Shown here: positions 1 to 8,859 of the stretch, in pieces
Numbering within the stretch: position 1 is the stretch's first letter
How the letters are laid out: every line of letters begins with the position of its first letter
Origin: Desulfobulbus elongatus DSM 2908
Lineage (GTDB): Bacteria > Desulfobacterota > Desulfobulbia > Desulfobulbales > Desulfobulbaceae
Direction: 5' to 3'
Assembly: GCF_000621145.1 (NCBI RefSeq)
Contig: NZ_JHZB01000009.1
Location: 56,636 to 120,635, forward strand
DNA length: 64,000 nucleotides
The notes under the pieces: generated by a model
Told to the model about the DNA's origin: nothing
Databases searched by the model: none
The model's input: the letters and a program-made list of their open reading frames with translations, nothing else
Translations under genes and position numbers: made by a program

Positions 1-248
1 GCATTCGGCTGATCCTTGAGCAGCAGCAGCCGGGCCGAGGGCGCAAAGGGATTGCGCGGCCCCTGCGATCCGCCCAGGCTACCGAGGATCCCGGTCGCCG
101 TCGCCGGGATTTCCCCCTGATCCAGGGACAACAGCGGCTGTGGCTGGACAATATCGCTATCTCCCGGCACCGCCCCGGCCCCTGGCCGGAACCAGCAGAG
201 CGCCATGACCAGGACCGGCAGCATTCTTTTCCATCCGCGTCGTTTCAT
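1..248 (-). CDS. Secreted pilus/secretion assembly protein, N-terminal part (cut by window edge)
   Basis: The ATG lies one base beyond the stop of the PilC-like gene, so this is the next gene of the same operon. The 82 visible residues begin with a basic stretch (MKRRGWKRM) and a hydrophobic segment (LPVLVMALCWF), a typical Sec signal peptide. They continue into a Gln/Pro-rich segment and a NPFAP motif near residue 69. Its position after PilB and PilC and the Asn-Pro-Phe motif would suit a PilP/GspC-like or secretin-associated periplasmic protein, but the visible part is too short to assign. The rest lies beyond base 1. Confidence 0.6.
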   Translation of the reverse strand, partial: MKRRGWKRMLPVLVMALCWFRPGAGAVPGDSDIVQPQPLLSLDQGEIPATATGILGSLGGSQGPRNPFAPSARLLLLKDQPN

Positions 249-249
249 C

Positions 250-1494
250 TCACATCCCCCGATTGGATACCGACATGACCGCCTGAAAAAAGGCGTAATA
301 GACAAAGCCTACCATACCGCCCACCATCACGATCAGCATGGGTTCGATCATGATCGAGATCATCTTGACCTTGGCGGCCAGTTCCTTCTGGTAGTATTCG
401 CCCACCCCGTGCATGACCGTGTCCAACTGGCCGGAACTCTCGCCCACCGCCGCCATGTTGCGCATCATCAGGGTGATGTGCGGCTGTTCGAAGGCCTTGG
501 ACAGGGGTTTGCCCGCCAGCAACCCCTCGGCCGCCCGCCTGAAGCAGTGGCTTACCGCCAGGTTGCCGATCACGCCGCCGGTGATGCGCAGCGACTCCAG
601 GGCGGTGACGCCGCTGGACAGCAGCATCGCCAGGCACCAACCGGCCTGGGCCATGGCCGAGGCCCGGATCGCCCCGCCGATGACCGGGATGGCCAGGAGC
701 ACCCGGTCGATGACCTGTTTGCCCTTGGGCTGGGTCATGGCGACGAGGATGCCGAAAATCACGGAGCCGGCGACAATGCCGAGCACCTTGCCATGGTCGA
801 GCGCCCAGGCGGAGACGTCCATCAGCATCTGGGTCGAGCCCGGCAGGGTGGCGTTGCGGGCACTGAGAAAGGTGGCGAAGCGGGGAATGACCCCCACCAC
901 CAGAAAGATCACCACCCCCACCGCGGCGATCAGCACAAACGAGGGATAGAGCATGGCCGAGAACAGTTGCTGTTTCAACTCCCGGCTCTTTTCCAGGTTG
1001 TCGGCCAGGCGTTCGAGGATCGAATCCAGGTTGCCGCTCTGCTCGCCGCTGGCGATCAGGTTGGCGACCATCGGCGAAAAAATATTTTTTTCCCGGGCCA
1101 CCACCGCCGAGAAACTGGCCCCCTTGCGGATCTCGTCGCTCATCCGCCTGAGCGCCCGCTTGAGCCGGATCTTGGCCACCATCTCGCAGTTGGCGTCCAG
1201 GGCCGTGACCAGGGTATAGCCGGACCGCAGCATCAGCGCGGTCTGGCGGAAGAAGACGACCAGATCGCCGGCCTTGACTTTGAGGTATTGCCCGGGGTTG
1301 AGCAGCGCCGCCACGGTGCGCAGCCGGGCGCGCAGGCCGCCGCCGGAACGCGACCAGGTGCCCTCGCGCAGTTCGAGCACGTAGATGGCCCGCTCCCTGA
1401 GCAGCCGCCGCGCCTCCTTGACATCCTTGGCCTCGACCTGACCCTGCTGGTTCTGGCCCCGGCCGTCGAGGCCGGTGTAGGAAAAGACCGGCAT
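250..1494 (-). CDS. pilC: PilC/GspF-family inner-membrane platform protein
   Basis: This is the 414-residue multispanning platform protein of type IV pili and type II secretion, which couples the cytoplasmic ATPases to pilin polymerisation in the inner membrane. The N-terminus (MPVFSYTGLDGRG) is typical of GspF/PilC. Two GspF repeats follow, with hydrophobic segments near residues 185-225 and 235-270 and at the C-terminus (GGMVGFVYYAFFQAV). Length matches the family (about 400). It starts 3 bases downstream of the PilB-like gene. Recognition comes from sequence pattern and operon position. PilC versus GspF naming is a judgement based on the PilM/N/O/T neighbours. Confidence 0.9.
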   Translation of the reverse strand: MPVFSYTGLDGRGQNQQGQVEAKDVKEARRLLRERAIYVLELREGTWSRSGGGLRARLRTVAALLNPGQYLKVKAGDLVVFFRQTALMLRSGYTLVTALDANCEMVAKIRLKRALRRMSDEIRKGASFSAVVAREKNIFSPMVANLIASGEQSGNLDSILERLADNLEKSRELKQQLFSAMLYPSFVLIAAVGVVIFLVVGVIPRFATFLSARNATLPGSTQMLMDVSAWALDHGKVLGIVAGSVIFGILVAMTQPKGKQVIDRVLLAIPVIGGAIRASAMAQAGWCLAMLLSSGVTALESLRITGGVIGNLAVSHCFRRAAEGLLAGKPLSKAFEQPHITLMMRNMAAVGESSGQLDTVMHGVGEYYQKELAAKVKMISIMIEPMLIVMVGGMVGFVYYAFFQAVMSVSNRGM

Positions 1495-1497
1495 GGC

Positions 1498-3117
1498 TTA
1501 CCCCTCCACGCGGAGGTGCAGGACCTCGCGCAGGGCGGCCTCGCCGGCCATCACCTTGGCGCAGGCGTCCTGCCACAGGGTGCGCAGGCCGGTGGCCATG
1601 CGGTGGATGTCCTTTTCCCCGGCCCCTTCGGCGATGGCCATGCGCAGGTCGCGGTCGATCCACAGGGCCTCGAAGATGCCGATCCGGCCGCGAAACCCGG
1701 TGCCCAGGCAGAACGAGCAGCCCACCGGGTCGCAGATCTCCGCGCCGCTGTCCACGGCCAGCCCGAGCAGGTGCAGTTCCTCTGGCTCGGCCGGACGCCG
1801 GCGGCGGCAGTGACGGCAGAGCCGCCGCACCAGCCGCTGGGCCATGACCCCGATCAGGGTCGAGCCGATCAGGAACCGCTCGGCGCCGATATCCGCCAGC
1901 CGGGTCACCGCGCCCACCGAGTCGTTGGTATGCAGGGTGGAGAGCACCAGGTGGCCGGTCATGGCGGCACGCAGGCCGATCTCCACCGTCTCCTTGTCGC
2001 GGATCTCGCCCACCAGGATCACGTCCGGGTCGTGGCGGAGGAAGGAGCGCAGGGCCTGGGCGAAATTGACCTTGCCGCTCACCTGCACCTGGCTGACCCC
2101 CTCGATCGGCTGTTCCACCGGGTCCTCGACCGTGAGCACGTTCATCTGATCCACCTTGAGTTCGCGGATGGCGGCGTACAAGGTGGTCGACTTGCCGCTG
2201 CCGGTGGGTCCGGTGACCAGGATCATACCGTAGGGCCGGGCGATGGCGCCGCGGAACTCGGCGAGGATCGCCTCCGGCATGCCCAGGTCCTCCAGGCTCA
2301 GGTTGCCGGTCTCCTGCCCGAGGATGCGCATGGTGCCGCGCTCGCCCCACCTGGTGGGAATGGTGGCCACGCGGATGTCGGTTTCCGGGATGTCCCAGTT
2401 GGTGATGGTGTACTTCATGGCTCCGTCCTGGGCCATGCGCTGCTCGGCGATGTCGAGCCCGGCCAGGACCTTGATCCGGTTCATCAGCGCCTCCTCCTCG
2501 GCCAGGCTCAGGAGGCGGCCGTAATTCTGCATCCGACCGTCCACCCGCAGCCGGATGCGCATCCCTCCCTCGACGGGTTCGAAGTGGACGTCCGAGGCTC
2601 GCCGCAGGTAGACTTCCTTCATGATGTCGTCGAGCAGTTCGACCGGGTCGCTCTCCTCGTCCGCCGCGGCCAGAGCCGGGAGGATTCCCTCCTCGCCGCT
2701 GCGCAGCACGGCCGCGCGCAGGGCGCGGGGATCGGCCAGGGCCGGCAGCAGTCGTTGCCCCACGGCCCGTTCGGCCCGCTCCAGGGTGAGCCGGTCTTCC
2801 GGGTCGGCCAGGACCAGCAGCCGCTCGCCGCCCCTGCACACCGGCAGCATCGGCCGCTGCTGGCGCATGGTGCGCGGCAGCAGGGCCAGGGTTTCCCGGT
2901 CGGCCTTGAGTTCGTCCGGCTGGAGAAAGGGCATGCGATGGGTATCGGCCAGGGCCTGGTACAGGGCCGCCTCGGGGAAACGACCCGCCCGGGTGATCAC
3001 CTCCAGCAGCGGCAGCCGCTCGCGCTTGGCCTGCAGGCGCAGGCCCTTGAGCGCCTCCGCCTCCACCAGCCCCACCCGGATGCCGGCCTCGATCAGGGTC
3101 GTCTCGGTGACCGCCAT
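1498..3117 (-). CDS. pilB: PilB/GspE-family assembly ATPase
   Basis: A 539-residue extension ATPase that powers pilin or pseudopilin polymerisation. Visible motifs are Walker A GPTGSGKSTT, an Asp box (VLTVEDPVE), Walker B region ILVGEIRDKETVEIG and a His box around TLHTNDSVGAVTRL. A GspE/PilB zinc-binding tetracysteine region follows (LCRHC then CDPVGCSFC). An N-terminal GspE-N/MshEN-like segment precedes the ATPase core. The ATG at 3117 shares one base with the stop of the PilT-like gene (TGATG), indicating coupled translation. The frame continues open far upstream, but that part overlaps the PilT-like gene and is not coding. Confidence 0.92.
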   Translation of the reverse strand: MAVTETTLIEAGIRVGLVEAEALKGLRLQAKRERLPLLEVITRAGRFPEAALYQALADTHRMPFLQPDELKADRETLALLPRTMRQQRPMLPVCRGGERLLVLADPEDRLTLERAERAVGQRLLPALADPRALRAAVLRSGEEGILPALAAADEESDPVELLDDIMKEVYLRRASDVHFEPVEGGMRIRLRVDGRMQNYGRLLSLAEEEALMNRIKVLAGLDIAEQRMAQDGAMKYTITNWDIPETDIRVATIPTRWGERGTMRILGQETGNLSLEDLGMPEAILAEFRGAIARPYGMILVTGPTGSGKSTTLYAAIRELKVDQMNVLTVEDPVEQPIEGVSQVQVSGKVNFAQALRSFLRHDPDVILVGEIRDKETVEIGLRAAMTGHLVLSTLHTNDSVGAVTRLADIGAERFLIGSTLIGVMAQRLVRRLCRHCRRRRPAEPEELHLLGLAVDSGAEICDPVGCSFCLGTGFRGRIGIFEALWIDRDLRMAIAEGAGEKDIHRMATGLRTLWQDACAKVMAGEAALREVLHLRVEG

Positions 3118-4292
3118 CAGCGTCGTTCTCCTCCGGCCACGCTCAGGTGTTTCTTGAAGCCGTCCTTGTCGTTGCAGAGATCCAGGGCGATCTCCTTGCC
3201 GATCTTGCCGTTTTTCACCAAGCGGGCCAACTCCTGGTCCAGGGTCCACATGCCGTCCCTGGCCCCGGACTCCATCATCGAGTAGAGCTGCCTGGTCTTG
3301 GAGTTCTGGATCAGGTTGGCCGCCGCCGTGGTCACCATCAGCAGCTCCACCACCGGCACCCGGCCCGTGCCGTCCAGCGAGGGCACCAGCCGTTGGGCGA
3401 TCACCGCCCGCAGCACCATGGAGATGCGATGGCGGGCCACGCCTTGCTCCTCGCCCGAGAAGTAGCCGATGAACCGCTCGATGGCGCCGATGGCCTCGCC
3501 GGTGTGCAGGGTCGAGAACACCAGGTGCCCGGTTTCGGCGGCGATGATCGAGGCCTGCATGGTTTCCAGGTCGCGCATCTCGCCGACCATGATCACGTCC
3601 GGGTCCTCGCGCATGGCGGCGCGTACTGCCTCGGCATAGCTGGGCACGTCGCGGTGAACCTCGCGGTGGTGCACCAGGCTCTTGCGGCTCTGATGCACGA
3701 ATTCCACCGGGTCCTCGACCGTGAGGACGTGGCACTCGCGGTTGCGGTTGATCTCGTCGAGCAGGACCGCCAGGGTCGAGGACTTGCCGCTGCCGGTGGC
3801 GCCGGTGACCAGCACCAGCCCGGATTTGAGATAGGCCAGCTCGCGCAGCCGCGAGGGCAGGCCCAGTTCCTCCAGGCTGAGGATGTGCTGATCCAGGTGG
3901 CGAACGGCCATGGCCGGCTTGCCCATCTCCCGGTAGCAGTTGATCCGGAACCGCTCGCCGTCGCTGGACGAGTGCCCCAGGTCGGCGGTCCAGCGCTCGG
4001 CGAACTCGCGCCGCTGCGCCTCGCTCATGACGGCGTCGGCCATGGCGGCCACCGCCTCGGCGGTGTAGACAGTCTCGCCGGAGGCCCGCAGCCTGCCGTT
4101 GATCCGGTAACTGATCGGTTTGTTGCTGGAAAGGTGCATGTCCGAGGCCCCCTGCTCGACGCAGCGGCGCAGCAGACCGTCCAGCTGTTCGCCGTATCCG
4201 TCCACGTTCGTCCGTTCCGCCCGAGGGCGGGCTCCTTTGCCTGTCTCGGCCCGATCCCGCACTGGGCCTGTTTCCTCTCTGACCGCACTCAC
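3117..4292 (-). CDS. pilT: PilT-family pilus motor ATPase
   Basis: A 391-residue ATPase resembling the retraction motor PilT. It has Walker A GATGSGKSSTLA, Asp box LTVEDPVEFVH, Walker B VIMVGEMRDLET and His box STLHTGEAIGAIERF. The C-terminal segment beginning AANLIQNSKT is in the place of the AIRNLIRE motif of retraction ATPases. The likely start is GTG at 4292, which overlaps the PilO-like stop in GTGA. Compared with PilT (about 345 residues) it has an N-terminal extension of about 30 charged residues. A retraction motor in the same operon as PilB argues for a dynamic pilus rather than pure type II secretion. Confidence 0.87.
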   Translation of the reverse strand: MSAVREETGPVRDRAETGKGARPRAERTNVDGYGEQLDGLLRRCVEQGASDMHLSSNKPISYRINGRLRASGETVYTAEAVAAMADAVMSEAQRREFAERWTADLGHSSSDGERFRINCYREMGKPAMAVRHLDQHILSLEELGLPSRLRELAYLKSGLVLVTGATGSGKSSTLAVLLDEINRNRECHVLTVEDPVEFVHQSRKSLVHHREVHRDVPSYAEAVRAAMREDPDVIMVGEMRDLETMQASIIAAETGHLVFSTLHTGEAIGAIERFIGYFSGEEQGVARHRISMVLRAVIAQRLVPSLDGTGRVPVVELLMVTTAAANLIQNSKTRQLYSMMESGARDGMWTLDQELARLVKNGKIGKEIALDLCNDKDGFKKHLSVAGGERR

Positions 4293-4987
4293 ATCGACAA
4301 TTCCAGAAAGACATTGAGCGTGCCGTCGTCCGGGCCGGCGGGCGATGCTGCTGCGCTTCCTCCCGTGCCCGAGCCCTTGAGGTGGCTGGCGTACAATCGC
4401 ACCTGCATGGGTGAGACATAGAACGACAGCTCCTTGAGGCCGCGCAGAAAGGCGATCAGGGGCTGATACTGCCCCACGGCCCGGACCACCAGCAGGGGCC
4501 GTCCCAGGGTCGGGTCCAATGCCACCTGCGCGGAGCCTCCCTCATGCTGCTGCTGCCCGCGGCCGAGCAGTTCCGCGCCACCCTTGCCCTCCAGTCCCTT
4601 GCGGACCACCGAGGTCAGCGTCACCCCGGTACGCCGGGCCAGGTTCGATATTTCCAGCAGCAGTTGCTGGCGCATGTCGCTGGAGTCGAGCGGCGCGAAG
4701 CCGGTATCCAACTCATTGAACGATTCCTTGATCTCGCGCAGTTTCTCTTCCGTCTCCTCAGCCTTGCGGTTGACGATCTTCGGGTCGACCGTGGGCGCCT
4801 TGATATCGGTATCCGTCCGGACCTCGATGCGGTTCGCCCGACGGCTGACCATCTTCTTTGCTTCGAAATACTTTTTGAAACTGTGGGGATACAGCAGCAT
4901 GCCGTACAGGCCGACGATCAGAAACACGATAATGACCTGTACCTTCAGCCGGTCGCCGGGCGACATTTTACGCCATTTATCGAGCAT
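4289..4987 (-). CDS. pilO: PilO-like inner-membrane alignment protein
   Basis: A small bitopic protein (232 residues from ATG 4987; an ATG at 5008 with AGGA upstream is the alternative, adding seven residues). It has a short cytoplasmic N-terminus (MLDKWRKMSPGDRLKVQ), one transmembrane helix (VIIVFLIVGLYGMLLYP), a periplasmic coiled-coil region and a C-terminal globular part (PLLVVRAVGQYQPLIAFLRGL). This is the topology of PilO/GspM, which bridges PilN and the secretin. It directly follows the PilM-PilN-like gene with a one-base gap. Primary-sequence similarity in this family is low, so the call rests on topology and order. Confidence 0.78.
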   Translation of the reverse strand: MLDKWRKMSPGDRLKVQVIIVFLIVGLYGMLLYPHSFKKYFEAKKMVSRRANRIEVRTDTDIKAPTVDPKIVNRKAEETEEKLREIKESFNELDTGFAPLDSSDMRQQLLLEISNLARRTGVTLTSVVRKGLEGKGGAELLGRGQQQHEGGSAQVALDPTLGRPLLVVRAVGQYQPLIAFLRGLKELSFYVSPMQVRLYASHLKGSGTGGSAAASPAGPDDGTLNVFLELSM

Positions 4988-4988
4988 G

Positions 4989-6851
4989 TTACCTGGAGCC
5001 TCTGGCATTGGATTTCCTGGCGGCCTGTACCGACTTCGACTGTGCCGGTTTTGCCGTCCCCTTCTCGGCGGGTGGAGGGGATGTGACACCGGGTTTGTTG
5101 TCGGCCGGTGCCGAGGCCTGGGTCAGCCAGATACTGAGCTGGTAGCCATCGAGACCCAGCCGGCCCTTGGCCCGGATCAGCTTGACATCCCTGACCCGGA
5201 ACTTCCACGGCTGCAACTGCTCGTTGAGGGTGTTGGCGAACTGCTGGCCATCGGTATCGGTCAGGGCCCAGCCGGCAAGATAGAACCCCTTGCGGTCCGC
5301 GCTCTCTTCCAGGGAATCGAGCAGCACCAGCTCTCCGATGGATTCGCCCAGGACCTGGAGCAGGCCGGGGATCAATTCCTGCCGGTGGCGGATGACGTTG
5401 TCGAGGATGTCGCGCTGTCGTTCCGCCTCCCGGAGTTCCTGTTCCTTGGCCGCAAGGGCGGCCTGGGCCTTTCTCGCTTCCGCCGCCATCTCCTCGGCTT
5501 GTTTCTTGAGCTGCATCTTTGTCGCGTATTCCACGTCGAGCCGATCCAGCTCATCCTGGTACCTGGTGCCCTGAATTCGGAAATAGGTGTCCAGCACACC
5601 TAAACTCAGCACAATCAGGCCGATTCCCATCCAGGGCCAGAGATCCCTGCGCTTCCACAGCGGCGGCGCGGGCGGCTGGGCTACGATCGGCGCCATGGGC
5701 ATCCCCTTGCCGCCCAACCCCAGATGATGACGGGCCACTCCGGACAGGGCGGCCAACCGATCTCCATCCAGCGGCTGCGGACTGTCGCCGAGCGGGGGCG
5801 TCACCCGCAGTCCCCGGCGGCCGTAGGCCCGATCCAGGGCAGCGGCCAACTCCGGCCACTGGTCGCCGGGCGCGCTCAGGTACAGCCGGTTGCACAGGGC
5901 CGGCAGCAAGTCGCCCACGGCCTCGACCACCTCGGCCGCCACGGCGCGGCCGTGGGCGCAGGGTTTCAACCGCATGGCCTCGATGCGGCGGCCCCTGCCC
6001 AGAAACAGGCTCCACTGTTCCGGCCCCGCATCCACCAGCAGCCAGTCAGCTTCCGGGGGAATCAGCGGCAGGCAGGCCCCCGTCCGGGGATAGATCCGAG
6101 CAAGGAAGACACCGTGTTTTTTGAAAGCCCTGGCCCAGCCGTCACACAGGCCCGAACCGACCCCGGCCACCAGCCAGGAAAAGCTGTCCTCTTCCTCCTC
6201 GCCCGCCGCCTGGCCGAACCAGCCGGTGGCCAGTTCCTCGTCGCCGGCGGTAAGCTGTTCCTGCAGCAGCAGGCATTCCTCCAGATGTTCCCTGGCAACC
6301 ACTTCCCCGTAGAGGGCCGCATTGAGCCGCCGGCCCTCGGCCTGGGCCCGGCTTTCCAGCTCGCGCCGCTGTTCGTGGCTGAGATGGCCCCGGCCCATGA
6401 GCAGAGCGCCCAGGGTCCAGAGTTCGTTCTGCTGGACCACGAGTTCCTCCAGTTCCCAGCGGACCATCTCGGCCATCTGGGCGGCGGGACGCGGCTTTTT
6501 CGGATTGACCGGCAGGGAGAGCAGCGCGCCGGCGGCGCAGGGAGTGAGCAGGACGGCGGTTCGGGGCAGCCGCTTCCTGGACTGGCTTTTGAGCTGAGCC
6601 AGCACCTCGCCGACCGCCACGGCCCTGTCGGGAGCTGACGACAAGGCCGTGGCGCCCAGGGCAAAGGCCGACGAGGTTGTGCACGATGCCACCGCGCCGT
6701 GGAGGCCGGTGCCGGTCTCCTCGAACACCAGGACCCGGCCCGGCTTGCTCAGCTTGCCGAGTTTTTTGAACTGTTTGAAATCGATCCCGATCCTGGGGAT
6801 GTTCAACTTACGCATGAGAGACCCGCGCCGCCCACCGGCGCCAACGTTCAT
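4989..6851 (-). CDS. PilM-PilN (GspL-like) fusion protein
   Basis: A 620-residue protein. The first ~390 residues look like an actin-like PilM/GspL cytoplasmic domain (VLVFEETGTGLHGA near the start; a LLVDAGPEQWSLF nucleotide-binding-like strand in the middle). One transmembrane helix follows (WPWMGIGLIVLSLGVLDTYF, around 405-425), then a coiled coil rich in Lys/Glu/Ala, then a PilN-like domain (LLQVLGESIGELVLLDSLEES...GFYLAGWALTDTDGQQFANTLNEQL). PilM and PilN are separate genes in most type IVa systems; the single-chain form is GspL-like. The ATG at 6851 shares one base with the pseudopilin stop (TAATG). An internal ATG (MRKLNIPRIG, 6815) is an alternative start. Confidence 0.8.
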   Translation of the reverse strand: MNVGAGGRRGSLMRKLNIPRIGIDFKQFKKLGKLSKPGRVLVFEETGTGLHGAVASCTTSSAFALGATALSSAPDRAVAVGEVLAQLKSQSRKRLPRTAVLLTPCAAGALLSLPVNPKKPRPAAQMAEMVRWELEELVVQQNELWTLGALLMGRGHLSHEQRRELESRAQAEGRRLNAALYGEVVAREHLEECLLLQEQLTAGDEELATGWFGQAAGEEEEDSFSWLVAGVGSGLCDGWARAFKKHGVFLARIYPRTGACLPLIPPEADWLLVDAGPEQWSLFLGRGRRIEAMRLKPCAHGRAVAAEVVEAVGDLLPALCNRLYLSAPGDQWPELAAALDRAYGRRGLRVTPPLGDSPQPLDGDRLAALSGVARHHLGLGGKGMPMAPIVAQPPAPPLWKRRDLWPWMGIGLIVLSLGVLDTYFRIQGTRYQDELDRLDVEYATKMQLKKQAEEMAAEARKAQAALAAKEQELREAERQRDILDNVIRHRQELIPGLLQVLGESIGELVLLDSLEESADRKGFYLAGWALTDTDGQQFANTLNEQLQPWKFRVRDVKLIRAKGRLGLDGYQLSIWLTQASAPADNKPGVTSPPPAEKGTAKPAQSKSVQAARKSNARGSR

Positions 6852-8221
6852 TACGGATTGATCGGCCGTTCAAACGGCACAAGCGTTGTTCCGGGAACAT
6901 AGGTAAAAATTTTCCAGGGAGGCGAGCCGGCGGGAAAGGGCTTGTTTGTATTGCAGACCAACGGAATTCCCGAGCATTCAAATACGCCCCAGGCCATTCG
7001 CCCCTGATAGAGGTAGGTGTCAACATCGTACAGTTTCACGCCTGAAACTTCTTGAACGCCTTCGAAAATAAATTCCGGGACCTTTTCGGATCCATCCCAG
7101 GTTACTTCCACAGGGTCGGAGACGAGACGTTCGAGATTGCCATTGTGGACCCGCGTGATGATGAAGCCGAGGGTATGACTGGGACGCCAATGACCATGTG
7201 TGCTGTTGTGACAATCTATCTCGCTGTTAATTTGTGGCTTCGGAACGGACCTAGTCCATCCAGCATCATTTTGCGCACATTCGAGTTCCGTCTCGTACGC
7301 CGGGTTGGAACAGGTTCCCGATTTCCAGGTCCATGCTGCTGCTGAACACGCACTGCGCTTGTGTTCAGCAGCGGATTCAGAACATTCGCCCCCAGTCCAG
7401 CACGATGCCGGTGCGCCAAAATCGACTTTCAGTCCACCGACGGCATCACCTTGGGCAACATCCTTGGCATCAGTGATCTGGACCAAATATTCATTTTCCC
7501 GAATCAACGGCGGCGGAGATTCAAGTGGTTCAGTTAAGTTGTCGCGTGCAGGCGACGGTGGATAGTCCTTCTCGTAAAGCGGGGTGTTTTCCGGGATTGC
7601 ATCCACCAGACCATCCATACCCAGACTCTGCACCTGTAAGTGCACCTGACCAGCCTCATTAACGAACTGATAATTCCAGCCAAAATTACGACCGCCATCA
7701 TCATTGCCCCAGCCATCAAGGAAACGATGACCGTTGATCATCGTCAGAGCCTCAATGGGAAGATAAGGGCCATTCCACCCGTATCTCAGACCCGTATGTG
7801 GAACTTCACCGGGATTATAGCTGTCATCAGCCACATACCCCGGCTGAGTAATCCAGGTGCCGCCCTTGGCGGTACATGTGGCCGATGTCGTTTGTGTAGG
7901 CAACCCTTGGCAGTAGTTCTGGCTCACCAGAGCCTGCAGGTTTGGCGGCAACTCTCCCATGTCCGCCACATAGCCGCGCACCTCGGGCTGACCGTTGACG
8001 GTGCGCGAGGTGTCGCCGATGATCGCCCGCCGGATGGCGGCCAGCCGGTTGCGGGTATCGTCGAAGCGGATCTGATCGCTGTTGTTGTTGACCACGCCCA
8101 GGGCCATCCAGGCCACGGCCGAGAGCACGGTCACCACCAGCAGCAGTTCGAGCAGGGTGAAACCGCCCTGACCGCCGCCTGCCCGGCGAGGTGTCCGGTA
8201 TGGCTCAGGGAGTCGCGGCAA
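6851..8221 (-). CDS. Large prepilin-like protein with Cys/Trp repeats
   Basis: A 456-residue protein with a class III signal: a basic leader, then G|FTLLELLLVVTVLSAVAWMAL, with cleavage expected after Gly20 and Glu at mature position 5. Typical pseudopilins have 130-200 residues, so this one is unusually long. The central and C-terminal parts hold repeated Cys-x(n)-Cys-x(3-6)-Gly-x-Trp units (CTAKGGTW, CSNPAYETELECAQNDAGW, DCHNSTHGHW), which suggest disulfide-stabilised inserts. The start overlaps the previous gene by 17 bases. It is likely a minor or tip pilin. The repeat style resembles short Cys/Trp repeats I associate with some phage structural proteins, an unverified resemblance. Confidence 0.8.
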   Translation of the reverse strand: MPRLPEPYRTPRRAGGGQGGFTLLELLLVVTVLSAVAWMALGVVNNNSDQIRFDDTRNRLAAIRRAIIGDTSRTVNGQPEVRGYVADMGELPPNLQALVSQNYCQGLPTQTTSATCTAKGGTWITQPGYVADDSYNPGEVPHTGLRYGWNGPYLPIEALTMINGHRFLDGWGNDDGGRNFGWNYQFVNEAGQVHLQVQSLGMDGLVDAIPENTPLYEKDYPPSPARDNLTEPLESPPPLIRENEYLVQITDAKDVAQGDAVGGLKVDFGAPASCWTGGECSESAAEHKRSACSAAAWTWKSGTCSNPAYETELECAQNDAGWTRSVPKPQINSEIDCHNSTHGHWRPSHTLGFIITRVHNGNLERLVSDPVEVTWDGSEKVPEFIFEGVQEVSGVKLYDVDTYLYQGRMAWGVFECSGIPLVCNTNKPFPAGSPPWKIFTYVPGTTLVPFERPINP

Positions 8222-8828
8222 AGTCCACCACCAGGATGGCCGGCCCCTTGGCGTACGTGTAGACGTGGTACCCCTGGAAGCGGGCGGTCACGTCTTCCTT
8301 GAGCCCGGCGTTCAGTTTCTTCACCGCATTTTCCTCGACATAGACCGGAAGGATGCGGCCCTCCCGCGATTCGAGAAACATGCGGTGCTGCACCTTGGGC
8401 ATGGGCGAAACGCCGGCCACCTCCAGAGCGGTATAGATGTATTCCATCTTCTTTTCTTCGGGCAGACGTTTCATTTTGGCCTCAAACGTCACCGGCGCGG
8501 CCATTTTGATGAGTTTTTTGCTGTTATTGACCAACCGCTGTTCCTGTTCGATGAACCGGTCCAGCTCGATCGTCGCGAAGGTTTCATTGCTGACGTCGGC
8601 CTGCCTTGGATGCATCGTGGGCAGCGGGCCGATATCGTCGTGCGGTGCCGGCGTCTGCCCGGCTTCGACCGCTTGCCCGGCAGCAGGATTGGCCTGCTGG
8701 TCCGCACCCGGTTGTTCCATGGCCGGTTGTTCGGCGGAGGGCGGCTGCTCCTCGGCCCCCACCCACAGGGGCAATGCCATGCAGGCCCAGAAAACCAGCG
8801 CCCACACCTTCTCGTGTCGCAATTGCAT
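8205..8828 (-). CDS. Exported protein of unknown function in pilus operon
   Basis: A 207-residue protein with a Sec signal peptide (MQLRHEKVWALVFWACMALPLWVGA|EE), then a Gln/Ala/Pro-rich linker and a conserved-looking globular C-terminal half (KKMEYIYTALEVAGVSPMPKVQHRMFLESREGRILPVYVEENAVKKL...FQGYHVYTYAKGPAILVVDF). I do not recognise a family. It lies between two pilin genes and overlaps the downstream one, so it is probably a periplasmic accessory of pilus assembly. There is no lipobox. Confidence 0.7.
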   Translation of the reverse strand: MQLRHEKVWALVFWACMALPLWVGAEEQPPSAEQPAMEQPGADQQANPAAGQAVEAGQTPAPHDDIGPLPTMHPRQADVSNETFATIELDRFIEQEQRLVNNSKKLIKMAAPVTFEAKMKRLPEEKKMEYIYTALEVAGVSPMPKVQHRMFLESREGRILPVYVEENAVKKLNAGLKEDVTARFQGYHVYTYAKGPAILVVDFAATP

Positions 8829-8859
8829 TGTGTCGACTCACTCGATCTCGTGTTGTGTG

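Noticed and set aside
205..3285. Very long open frame (over 1000 codons) on the plus strand opposite the pilB/pilC genes
   Set aside because: Composition is His/Gln/Arg-rich with no domain, typical of the antisense of GC-rich genes. The minus strand carries clear ATPase motifs.
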